Positions 1 to 5,978 of a DNA stretch of 12,248 nucleotides are shown here, piece after piece. The translations under genes and the position numbers were made by a program. Under the pieces are notes generated by a model that made no database searches, was not told where the DNA came from, and worked only from the letters and a program-made list of their open reading frames with translations. Every line of letters starts with the position of its first letter. Position 1 is the stretch's first letter. Location: positions 1-12,248 of the forward strand of contig DEQS01000085.1 of NCBI GenBank assembly GCA_002360555.1, read 5' to 3'. The DNA comes from Chloracidobacterium sp. UBA3360 (GTDB lineage: Bacteria; Acidobacteriota; Blastocatellia; Pyrinomonadales; Pyrinomonadaceae).

Positions 1-353
1 TGATACGCGACGCCTTTTACGGGCACGGACATTTCTTCTTCGGTCTTGCCTTCGGAATTGGCGATGCCGACGCTGGCGAAATAGCACGACGCGTCGTGGT
101 CACGGGCCAAGCGGCAGAGATGTTGGAAAACCTCTTCGCCCTCGATGCGTCCGCGGCCGGGGTGCATCGCGGTTCGCACGACAAAGAACGCAAATTCACC
201 GTCGCGGGTAGCGACGATCTGCGGATGTTCGGTGCGTTCGCTGTAAACGTCGGCGGACTGGATGTCCCAACCGGCTTCGACAAGTTGTTTATAGACGATC
301 TCAACGCCGAATGCGTGGACATCGGACTCTAACATTAATTCAGGTTCGGTCAT
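1..353 (-). CDS. Uncharacterised protein, N-terminal part (runs off left edge)
   Basis: An open frame runs from an ATG at 353 to the window edge, giving 117 residues without a stop; the C-terminus is missing. There is no signal peptide or membrane segment, so the product is probably cytoplasmic. The N-terminal half reads as a helix containing HAFGVEIV (13-20), a hairpin with HPQIVATRDG (43-52), a hydrophobic strand FAFFVVRTA (54-62), then a helix and the strand CYFASVGIANSEG (90-102). This helix-strand pattern, with a conserved Glu in the first helix, is reminiscent of PD-(D/E)XK-like folds, but I do not see a complete catalytic motif. Similar proteins of unknown function, with a PQIVA..DG...VVRT signature, occur in other bacteria as I recall. 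There is no Shine-Dalgarno sequence before the ATG; a TAAAAT hexamer lies 7 nt upstream, which fits a leaderless transcript. The gene is divergent from the ammonia-lyase at 459. The reading frame is convincing; the function is not known. Confidence 0.75.
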   Translation of the reverse strand, partial: MTEPELMLESDVHAFGVEIVYKQLVEAGWDIQSADVYSERTEHPQIVATRDGEFAFFVVRTAMHPGRGRIEGEEVFQHLCRLARDHDASCYFASVGIANSEGKTEEEMSVPVKGVAY

Positions 354-360
354 TGGGTAT

Positions 361-366
361 ATTTTA
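361..366 (-). promoter_or_regulatory. Candidate -10 box (leaderless) for the left-edge gene
   Basis: On the minus strand the hexamer TAAAAT lies 7 nt before the ATG at 353. That places the predicted transcription start at or next to the start codon, and no Shine-Dalgarno sequence is present. No good -35 box is visible. This is inference from spacing only. Confidence 0.3.
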
Positions 367-375
367 CAAGGATTA

Positions 376-432
376 GCCACGAATTACACAAATGGCACGA
401 ATTAAGAAGAAATATTTGTGCGATTCGCGGGC
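376..432. repeat. Imperfect palindromic repeat between divergent genes
   Basis: The left arm GCCACGAATTACACAAAT (376-393) is an imperfect inverted copy of the right arm ATTTGTGCGATTCGCGGGC (414-432); 12 of the 15 inner positions pair, and a roughly 20-nt centre separates the arms. CACGAATTA also occurs twice as a direct repeat (378-386 and 396-404). The sequence resembles the dispersed GCCACGAATTACACGAAT-type palindromes seen in many copies in several bacterial phyla, and looks like a decayed copy. It sits directly upstream of the presumed -10 box of the ammonia-lyase gene. Confidence 0.5.
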
Positions 433-446
433 GTCGTGGCGAATGT

Positions 447-452
447 TATATT
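447..452 (+). promoter_or_regulatory. Candidate -10 box (leaderless) for the ammonia-lyase gene
   Basis: TATATT ends 6 nt before the ATG at 459. With normal -10 spacing, transcription would start at the A of the ATG. No Shine-Dalgarno sequence is present and no convincing -35 box is seen. This is an inference from spacing. Confidence 0.35.
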
Positions 453-458
453 ACGTTT

Positions 459-1421
459 ATGGATATCACCGACATCAAAGCCGCCCGTGACCGCATTGCC
501 GGATACGTCAAACGCACACCGCTCGAATACAGCGACAGCCTGAGCAAGCATCTGGGGACGAATGTGTTCGTCAAGTATGAGCTGTTTCAAAAGACGGGAG
601 CATTTAAGGTGCGTGGAGCTTTTAACAAGCTGATCTCGATGTCCGACGAAGAGCGCTCGCGGGGCGTGGTCGCGGTTAGTGGTGGTAACCACGCTCAGGC
701 CGTCGCGTATGCAGCAAGTGTGCTCGGCGTCGATGCTGTTATTGCGATGCCGGAAAACACTCCACAAACTTACCTCAACGCCACACGCGGCTACGGCGCG
801 ACGGTCGATCTGCGGCCGACGATCGCCGAGGCGTTTGAGCGCGTTAAAGAATACGTGGCGGCGGGGCGGATCTTCCTCCATCCTTTTGACGACGAGCTTA
901 TCATCGCGGGGCAGGGAACTGTGGGGCTTGAGATATTAGAAGACGTGCCGGATGTGACTGATATATTTGTTAGCATCGGCGGCGGCGGCTTGGCCGGAGG
1001 TGTCGCGGTAGCGGCAAAAGCCGCGAATCCGGACATCCGCGTCTGGGGCGTCGAAACCGTCGGAGCCGACGCAATGTCACAGGCTCTTGCGGCCGGCGAA
1101 CCTGTCACGCTTTCCGCGATCACGTCTATAGCAAAAACGCTCGGAGCTCCTTATGTGACCGAATCGACGTTGACAATGGCCCGCGATCTGCTCGAATCCG
1201 TCACCGTTGTTACGGACGCCGAGGCGGTTGCCGCTCTCACATTCATCGCCGAGCGGCTGAAAGTTATCACTGAACCTGCCGCTTCATGCACACTCGCTGC
1301 GGCGGAGAAATTGCGGGATAACTTTACCCCCGACAGCAAAGTGGTACTGATATTCTGCGGCGGAAATACATCGATAGCTGATGCGTGCGGTTACCTAGCG
1401 GCAGGTCTCGGTGGAAATTAG
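459..1421 (+). CDS. PLP-dependent serine/threonine ammonia-lyase (threonine dehydratase family)
   Basis: The product is 320 residues of fold-type II PLP enzyme, the family that deaminates L-threonine or L-serine to 2-oxobutyrate or pyruvate and ammonia in the cytoplasm. Lys50 in KTGAFKVRGA (45-54) is the Schiff-base lysine. SGGNHAQ (74-80) is the substrate/carboxylate loop. GGGGLAGG (174-181) is the glycine-rich phosphate-binding loop. CGGN (300-303) contacts the pyridine ring. The length matches single-domain catabolic (TdcB-like) enzymes, and there is no C-terminal ACT-like regulatory domain as in biosynthetic IlvA. Many bacterial threonine dehydratases have Ser where Cys300 stands; Cys is the residue found in mammalian serine dehydratase, so serine may be a real substrate. 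Serine racemase activity cannot be excluded. The start has no Shine-Dalgarno sequence and may be leaderless. The stop lies 9 nt from the converging stop of the 1431-1931 gene, with no terminator between them. Confidence 0.93.
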   Translation: MDITDIKAARDRIAGYVKRTPLEYSDSLSKHLGTNVFVKYELFQKTGAFKVRGAFNKLISMSDEERSRGVVAVSGGNHAQAVAYAASVLGVDAVIAMPENTPQTYLNATRGYGATVDLRPTIAEAFERVKEYVAAGRIFLHPFDDELIIAGQGTVGLEILEDVPDVTDIFVSIGGGGLAGGVAVAAKAANPDIRVWGVETVGADAMSQALAAGEPVTLSAITSIAKTLGAPYVTESTLTMARDLLESVTVVTDAEAVAALTFIAERLKVITEPAASCTLAAAEKLRDNFTPDSKVVLIFCGGNTSIADACGYLAAGLGGN

Positions 1422-1430
1422 TGGTGAATA

Positions 1431-1931
1431 TTAATTGGTCAAAGTAAAGCGCTCGAATTTATTGCAGCCGTAAAAACGACTAGATACAAAATAAAACGGG
1501 TCAAAACCTACAGTCGACAGCTTCACTAGCACATGGCCAAAACTGTGACCTTCGTGCAGGGCAAATCCAAAATTATCTTGACTCGGCTCGTCGTCGCGAC
1601 TACGTTTTACCGTAGTGACCCCCGCATTTTGCTTTAGCGGATTGCCAGCATCATCGGCATCAGGAAGTTTGGTCAGGAGATCGACCAAGGCGAGAGCATT
1701 CTTTGCAGGGATGCCGAACGCTCCGTAGTTGTCAGCGGTTCTAAATTCGGTAGCAAGAGGCTTATATTGCTCCTCAGAAAGCTTTCCCAAAAGCTCTATG
1801 GTCGAGCCTGCGACCGGCTTTTTGTCTTTGTCGTTAACTGTGATCGCGACGAAACTCATCCCGCACATTTGACCCATAGTAGGTACGCACCAAGTGCTGA
1901 TCAGTAGTGATACAAATAGGAAATATCTCAT
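1431..1931 (-). CDS. Small secreted protein with possible Ig-like (transthyretin-type) domain
   Basis: The product is 166 residues. The ATG at 1931 is chosen because GAGGT stands about 8 nt upstream and a signal peptide follows at once (hydrophobic 3-15, probable cleavage near residue 20, MGQ). The open frame extends further upstream, but only through the coding region of the preceding gene. Residues 27-50 (FVAITVNDKDKKPVAG...) look like the first strands of a carboxypeptidase-regulatory or transthyretin-like beta sandwich, and the rest has no motif I recognise. Cysteines are at 15, 23 and 156. The gene begins 22 nt after the stop of the PKD-like protein gene (1954-2721), so the two are probably co-transcribed, possibly with the GH27 gene. 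It is likely periplasmic or extracellular; its function is unknown. Confidence 0.75.
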   Translation of the reverse strand: MRYFLFVSLLISTWCVPTMGQMCGMSFVAITVNDKDKKPVAGSTIELLGKLSEEQYKPLATEFRTADNYGAFGIPAKNALALVDLLTKLPDADDAGNPLKQNAGVTTVKRSRDDEPSQDNFGFALHEGHSFGHVLVKLSTVGFDPFYFVSSRFYGCNKFERFTLTN

Positions 1932-1953
1932 ATTGATTACCTCGTGCCGACCG

Positions 1954-2721
1954 TTATGGTTTCTTAGCCGGCGTTGTTTTTGGATAGATGATGTCTTTCG
2001 CCTTGATCGTCGGAGTCGCTTTTGGCATATCGGCTCCGACCGGGACGACCCACAGCTCGTACGCAGGTTCTTCTCTAAAACCTCCATCGATAATACCGAT
2101 GCGGTCCGAGGTGACACCGTTTGCGACGATCTGAGCTTTGATCCGTTTGAGAGCAACGGTCGCATAGCCGCGCGGGCTGTTTCGTCCTGCATAGACTATG
2201 ACAAAAATATTGTCATTGACACCGTAAAGGCTGTCAGTGAGATCCTTAACATGCCAGGATTCTTTTTCAGGAGTCAGTTCAGTAAACTCATCCACTTTAC
2301 GGGCGGGTCCCGCCACCTTAACGGTCTCAGAAAATTGCGAGGCACACTCAGCAGGGTAGCCGCTCACCCACAGACTGGCCGTGATCTGACGGTCGATAGC
2401 GGCACCGTTTGAATCGATGCTGATGTTTCGCGTGCCCTGGCCGCTTGCGATAATGCCCGCCGAGGTTGACCAGACAAACGTCGGTGTGACGGAAGTATCA
2501 CCGCCGTTTACAGCTACCGAAATGCCGATCTGCTCGCCCTCGCGAACGATGCGGTTGCCAACGCCGCGCAACTCGAATCGAGGACACGGAGCGGCTGTTG
2601 CGTTCGCCGCCGCCTCAGCCTTTTTCACCTCAAGATCCTTTTTTTCGGTGCCTTGGCCATTGGCGGCTACGACAAATATTGATGATAGGAACGGTATTAG
2701 AAAAAAAGCGGTCTTTTTCAT
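1954..2721 (-). CDS. Secreted protein with PKD-like domain and degenerate OmpA-like C-terminal domain
   Basis: The product is 255 residues. The ATG at 2721 is preceded by GGAGGT at good spacing. Residues 1-23 are a signal peptide (cleavage near NGQ). A charged Ala/Lys-rich stretch (24-45) follows. Residues 46-136 form a PKD/Ig-like beta domain: Cys46 and Cys126 could form a disulphide, and TPTFVWSTSAGIIASGQGT (79-97) is the typical PKD strand pair. Residues 145-230 form an alpha/beta domain: strand NIFVIVYAGR (171-180), helix VALKRIKAQIV (189-199), then DRIGIIDGGFRE (206-217) and ELWVVPVGA (222-230). The order resembles the OmpA C-terminal domain, but the peptidoglycan-binding Asp and Arg are not in place. 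A Pro/Lys/Thr-rich tail ends the protein. The product is a clear paralogue of the one at 5074-5769. The gene lies 63 nt downstream of the GH27 gene on the same strand. It is likely a cell-surface or periplasmic protein; its role is not known. Confidence 0.85.
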   Translation of the reverse strand: MKKTAFFLIPFLSSIFVVAANGQGTEKKDLEVKKAEAAANATAAPCPRFELRGVGNRIVREGEQIGISVAVNGGDTSVTPTFVWSTSAGIIASGQGTRNISIDSNGAAIDRQITASLWVSGYPAECASQFSETVKVAGPARKVDEFTELTPEKESWHVKDLTDSLYGVNDNIFVIVYAGRNSPRGYATVALKRIKAQIVANGVTSDRIGIIDGGFREEPAYELWVVPVGADMPKATPTIKAKDIIYPKTTPAKKP

Positions 2722-2784
2722 TGAGATAAAACCTCCGACGGGGAATATCCGAATAATAACACAACTTAGTTTTACGCAAAATAA

Positions 2785-4140
2785 CTACTTTGCCGGTGCG
2801 ATACGGAACAGAACCGCTCCGTGGATATTGACCTTTGCGTTGATCGACGATGCGGCTGCAGAAGCCGGCGTCTTTTTCCAAAGATCCGTAACCGTGCATC
2901 GGGCGGTAACGATACCGACCTCACCACAGTCGAGTTTGAAATTTGCTGCGGCAGTATCGCCAATATTAAATAGAGCGAGGTATTTGTCATCTGAGTCCGG
3001 TATATCCGCTGTCCAGCCGATCTCGTCGCCACGATTAAATAGTTCGCGGCTATTTTGGGCGTACTGATTTACGGCGATCACTTTTTCGTTTGTCAGCAGC
3101 GATAGCGTCCAAGCATCGTTGCTCGGCAGATCGCCGCCAAACATTAACGGTGAACGAAAGATCGACCAAAGCGTCATCATTGTTATCTGTTCGTTTTTTG
3201 TAAATCGTGTTTGCCTGTCGGGCAGAACTTCGGCCCGGATGCCTATTCGTCCAAGCGGCAGCATATCCGCGTCGGGCCAATTTCCCGGCTGCGCGTGTTT
3301 TGCCCATTTGGCGGTCCGCTCAAATTGCTTTTTTAGATCTTCCCATTTATCCCAAAAATCGCCAGAGATCCGCCACATCTGAGCGTTCGCTTTGAGATGA
3401 GAGACCTTTTCAATAGGCGTGTCTCCCGGCGAGAGACTTAGTACCATCGGGCGGCCGGTCTTTTTGATCGCTTTGCTCATGGCGCCGATCTCGGCCTCGT
3501 GATACGGGGCGGTCATATCGTCGGCTTTGATAAAATCGACGCCCCATTCGGCGTACAGTTGCGCGATCGAATCGTAATATTCCTGAGCGCCTTTTTCTTT
3601 CATCTTGATGCCGTACATGTCGGTATTCCAGGCACAGATATCTTTTGTGTCGTCGATGTCATTGGCTTTGCGTTTGGTGCCGAGGATCGGGAGCTTTCGC
3701 TTTGCGGCGAGACGCGGGACGCCTCGCAAAATATGGATGCCAAACTTTAGCCCAAGCGAATGAACGTAGTCGGCAAGCGGCTTAAATCCCTTGCCGCCCG
3801 CCGATGACGGGAAACGGTTAACGGACGGGATCAGCCGTCCATATTCATCCATGTCGAGCAGAGCATCTTTGCGATAGCCGCCGGCCTGAGCGTTTGGCTC
3901 ATACCATTGGATATCTACGACGACGTATTCCCAACCGAACTTCTTTAGGTGCGTGGCCATGTAATCGGCATTCGCACGCACCTCGGCCTCGGTAACGGTC
4001 GTGCCGTAGGCGTCCCAACTGTTCCAGCCCATCGGCGGCGTTTCGGCGAGCGTCTGACCGAGTGTCGAAAGCGACAGCATCAGAACGGCGGCGAATAGGA
4101 TTGTTAGGTGGCGGAGAAAGGTCGAACGTTTGAGGGTCAT
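2785..4140 (-). CDS. Secreted GH27 glycoside hydrolase (alpha-galactosidase or beta-L-arabinopyranosidase)
   Basis: The product is 451 residues with an N-terminal signal peptide (hydrophobic 11-29), so it probably acts outside the cytoplasm on plant-type galactosyl or arabinosyl glycans. The family-27 barrel starts at TPPMGWNSWDAYG (34-46). The nucleophile should be Asp207 in DFIKADDM (202-209), matching KYDNC of classical alpha-galactosidases. The acid/base should be Asp261 in RISGD (257-261). SPLMFGGDLP (330-339) is the conserved end of the barrel, and a C-terminal beta domain follows from about 365. The substrate-binding double Asp of alpha-galactosidases (DDxW) reads DIQW here (76-79), so one Asp is replaced by Ile. 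An Ile in place of a conserved Asp is described in GH27 beta-L-arabinopyranosidase, so the substrate should not be assumed to be alpha-galactoside. The length is ordinary for the family. The Shine-Dalgarno match is weak (GAGG, 13 nt upstream). Two secreted-protein genes follow on the same strand. Confidence 0.93.
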   Translation of the reverse strand: MTLKRSTFLRHLTILFAAVLMLSLSTLGQTLAETPPMGWNSWDAYGTTVTEAEVRANADYMATHLKKFGWEYVVVDIQWYEPNAQAGGYRKDALLDMDEYGRLIPSVNRFPSSAGGKGFKPLADYVHSLGLKFGIHILRGVPRLAAKRKLPILGTKRKANDIDDTKDICAWNTDMYGIKMKEKGAQEYYDSIAQLYAEWGVDFIKADDMTAPYHEAEIGAMSKAIKKTGRPMVLSLSPGDTPIEKVSHLKANAQMWRISGDFWDKWEDLKKQFERTAKWAKHAQPGNWPDADMLPLGRIGIRAEVLPDRQTRFTKNEQITMMTLWSIFRSPLMFGGDLPSNDAWTLSLLTNEKVIAVNQYAQNSRELFNRGDEIGWTADIPDSDDKYLALFNIGDTAAANFKLDCGEVGIVTARCTVTDLWKKTPASAAASSINAKVNIHGAVLFRIAPAK

Positions 4141-4456
4141 ATATTTGAGAATGCCTCGGGGCGGGTTGAGAAGATGTTACCGCGTGGGCCGTATGCGAAT
4201 CAACCCGATGGTTTGACGTGTAAATGCGGGTCGACGTTCGCCGCTTTGCTAACAATCCGCGGCACGTCGCGTCTGACAATATTTGGCAGAAAAGTGAGCG
4301 GTGATTGGAGGAGATTGATCTCATTTGTTGATAAACCTCTGTCTTTACTAGTTCCTGAACCTAATAGGGATCATGGCACGCTCTTTGATGGTAAAGTCCC
4401 CTTGAGTAAAGCCGAACCGGCTAATTAGTTCATTTAGGAGGGTCAAAAAACATACA
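4141..4456. other. 316-bp divergent intergenic region
   Basis: This gap separates the GH27 gene (minus) from the prepilin gene (plus) and must hold promoters for both. An open frame crosses it on the plus strand but has no Shine-Dalgarno sequence and no protein-like features, so I do not call it. The only signals I can support are the sigma-54-like element at 4374-4389 and the Shine-Dalgarno sequence AGGAGGGT (4436-4443), which lies 13 nt before the prepilin start. I cannot identify the GH27 promoter. Confidence 0.6.
4374..4389 (+). promoter_or_regulatory. Candidate sigma-54 (-24/-12) promoter of the prepilin gene
   Basis: TGGCACG (4374-4380), four bases, then TTGAT (4385-4389) matches the sigma-54 consensus TGGCACG-N4-TTGCW in spacing and in all but one base: the -12 GC reads GA. 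It would start transcription near 4400 and give a leader of about 58 nt that includes the Shine-Dalgarno sequence. Major pilin genes in several bacteria use sigma-54 with the PilR activator, so the context fits. The deviation at -12 lowers certainty. Confidence 0.45.
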
Positions 4457-4960
4457 ATGAAGGATCAAAAGGGATTTTCGCTTATCGAACTGCTCATCGT
4501 CGTCGTCATCATTGGCATAATCGCCGCGATCGCGATACCAAATCTGCTTGCCAGCCGCCGCTCGGCTAACGAAGGCTCGGCAATATCGGCACTTCGAACA
4601 ATACACGGAGCGCAGGCAACATATGGGGCTACAATTGGTGGCGGAAACTTTGCGGGCGATACGGTTTTTGGAAGTTCGGTCGGACTTACGGCTTTGGCCA
4701 GTGCGAACATAGTTGATTCGACGCTCGGTACCGGGATCAAAAGCGGTTATCGCTTTCAGACGGGAAGCCGGCCAGCTTCCGCATCGACACCTGCCAGTTA
4801 TTGGGCCTCTGCTGCACCAACAACAGCAAGCGGTGTAACCCAAACCGGTTCTAGACGCTTCGGTGTTATTACCGAAGGAACCCTCTATTGGCGAACAGAT
4901 TTTCTTGGCAATCTCCAGATCGATGATGCTGATATTCGACTGGGAACACCTATCCAATAG
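4457..4960 (+). CDS. Type IV prepilin (PilA-like)
   Basis: The product is 167 residues. The class-III leader MKDQKG ends at Gly6, where prepilin peptidase (PilD) would cut before Phe7, the residue that is then N-methylated. Mature Glu5 (Glu11 here, in FSLIELL) is present; it is needed for subunit assembly. Residues 8-30 form the long hydrophobic helix that anchors the subunit in the inner membrane and later packs the fibre core. PNLLASRRSANEGSAIS (29-45) and the following helix are typical of acidobacterial and deltaproteobacterial-type pilins. The C-terminal globular part (from about 55) is Gly/Ser/Ala-rich with no cysteines, so there is no disulphide D-loop. The Shine-Dalgarno sequence is AGGAGGGT. 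The gene stands alone, followed by a strong terminator; no pilus assembly genes are in the window. It could be a major pilin or a minor/pseudopilin; the possible sigma-54 promoter favours a major pilin. Confidence 0.93.
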   Translation: MKDQKGFSLIELLIVVVIIGIIAAIAIPNLLASRRSANEGSAISALRTIHGAQATYGATIGGGNFAGDTVFGSSVGLTALASANIVDSTLGTGIKSGYRFQTGSRPASASTPASYWASAAPTTASGVTQTGSRRFGVITEGTLYWRTDFLGNLQIDDADIRLGTPIQ

Positions 4961-4988
4961 GTAAATGCCTTGAGCAGATTCATCCAAC

Positions 4989-5034
4989 AAAAGGCCTCCA
5001 GTGCATTTCGCACTAGGGGCCTTTAGCTTTTGTA
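4989..5034 (+). terminator. Rho-independent terminator after the prepilin gene
   Basis: AAAGGCCTCCAGTGC and GCACTAGGGGCCTTT form a 15-bp stem with one G-U pair and one C-A mismatch around an ATTTC loop (5005-5009). A T-rich tract follows (CTTTTGT). It lies between the converging prepilin gene and the gene ending at 5074. The AAAA on the left side could let it work on the minus strand too. Confidence 0.75.
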
Positions 5035-5073
5035 ACAGACTTCGCGGCTGTTAAGATCTCTCGCGAATTGATT

Positions 5074-5769
5074 CTAAGACTTCTTATTTATCGGCTTTTT
5101 GACCGTTGGCTTAGGTTCGACGGTCGGAGTCGCGACGGGCGGAGCCGCTCCTTGTGGAACGAGCCATAGCTCACCTGAAGGGTCCTCTCTTAAGCCGCCA
5201 TCGACGGTTTTGAACCGTGCGGCGTCCATTCCACGTTGCCTAACCAAATACGTTTTCATTCTCTTGATCGTAGTGGCGGCATAGCCTTTTTTACTTTTAC
5301 GCCCGCCGTAAATGATGATGTATCCCGTTGCCATCGGGTCGTTTTGCAGGCCGATGGCAAAGTTATCAAGCCGCGCCCATTCGTCCTCAAGGTTGATCGA
5401 ACCAAACTCGTCATATTTTTGAGCTTTGATCGCTGCCTTTACAAAGCCGGTCGAGCTAACGGATCTCGAACACTGCGGAGCCAGTCCACCGACCTCGACC
5501 GTCGCGGTTACCGACTGGCCCTCTAAACCGGTCGAATCTACGGTTATAACAGGCGTGCCCTGGCCGCTGCTGATCATTCCCGCGGAAACGGACCAGCTAA
5601 AAGTTGGGTCTGCCTTAGCATCACCCCCGTTGACGTTCGCGGTGAAATACATCGACTGTCCGGCGATAACCTCGTCACTAGGGGATGCCATCGTCAGCGT
5701 TGGACACTGAGCAAATGCTCCAAACGCAGCCGCTGTGGTGAACAGAATTGCGAGGATTGATTTTTTCAT
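5074..5769 (-). CDS. Secreted PKD-like / degenerate OmpA-like protein (paralogue of 1954-2721)
   Basis: The product is 231 residues. The ATG at 5769 is preferred: AGGAGAT lies about 12 nt upstream, whereas the in-frame TTG at 5778 would be too close to it. Residues 1-20 are a signal peptide (cut after FGAFA). The PKD/Ig-like domain spans about 22-108, with Cys22 and Cys100 as a possible disulphide and PTFSWSVSAGMISSGQGT (55-72) nearly matching the paralogue. The C-terminal alpha/beta domain spans 118-207: GYIIIYGGRKSKKGY (149-163), helix TIKRMKTYLVRQRG (167-180), FKTVDGGLRED (186-196), ELWLVPQGA (200-208). A Pro/Thr/Lys-rich tail follows. The order resembles OmpA-like peptidoglycan-binding domains, but the key Asp/Arg residues are absent. 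It is probably a periplasmic or surface protein of unknown role. It appears to be a single-gene unit. Confidence 0.85.
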   Translation of the reverse strand: MKKSILAILFTTAAAFGAFAQCPTLTMASPSDEVIAGQSMYFTANVNGGDAKADPTFSWSVSAGMISSGQGTPVITVDSTGLEGQSVTATVEVGGLAPQCSRSVSSTGFVKAAIKAQKYDEFGSINLEDEWARLDNFAIGLQNDPMATGYIIIYGGRKSKKGYAATTIKRMKTYLVRQRGMDAARFKTVDGGLREDPSGELWLVPQGAAPPVATPTVEPKPTVKKPINKKS

Positions 5770-5978
5770 TGTGAACAAGATCTCCTGATCGTCTATTTGT
5801 TAAACGCTAGTTTCCCAAAACACTAACACTTGGGTGCGCGAATTAGCAAGGCAATTGAGAGCGGCCCGCGAATACGGTATTTCGATGGTAACTAGGCTAT
5901 CTGCGTTTTCCCTAAATGTTGTGGTAAAATCTCAGAAATTATTTTTCAATACAATTCCTTCAATGGAGATCCGTCAAA

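Noticed and set aside
1932..2192. Upstream extension of the 1431-1931 gene
   Set aside because: The extra 87 codons overlap the preceding gene in another frame, and the ATG at 1931 has a Shine-Dalgarno sequence and begins a signal peptide.
2417..3067. 216-codon plus-strand open frame
   Set aside because: It is antisense to the PKD-like and GH27 genes, spans their boundary, and has no start signal; it is a shadow.
4108..4428. 106-codon plus-strand open frame in the GH27/prepilin gap
   Set aside because: It starts inside the GH27 gene, has no Shine-Dalgarno sequence or domain pattern, and covers the expected promoters.
5074..5769. Lipoprotein signal in the PKD-like protein (Cys22 near the cleavage site)
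   Set aside because: The residues before Cys22 are AFAQ, not a lipobox; a normal signal peptidase I site after Ala20 fits better.
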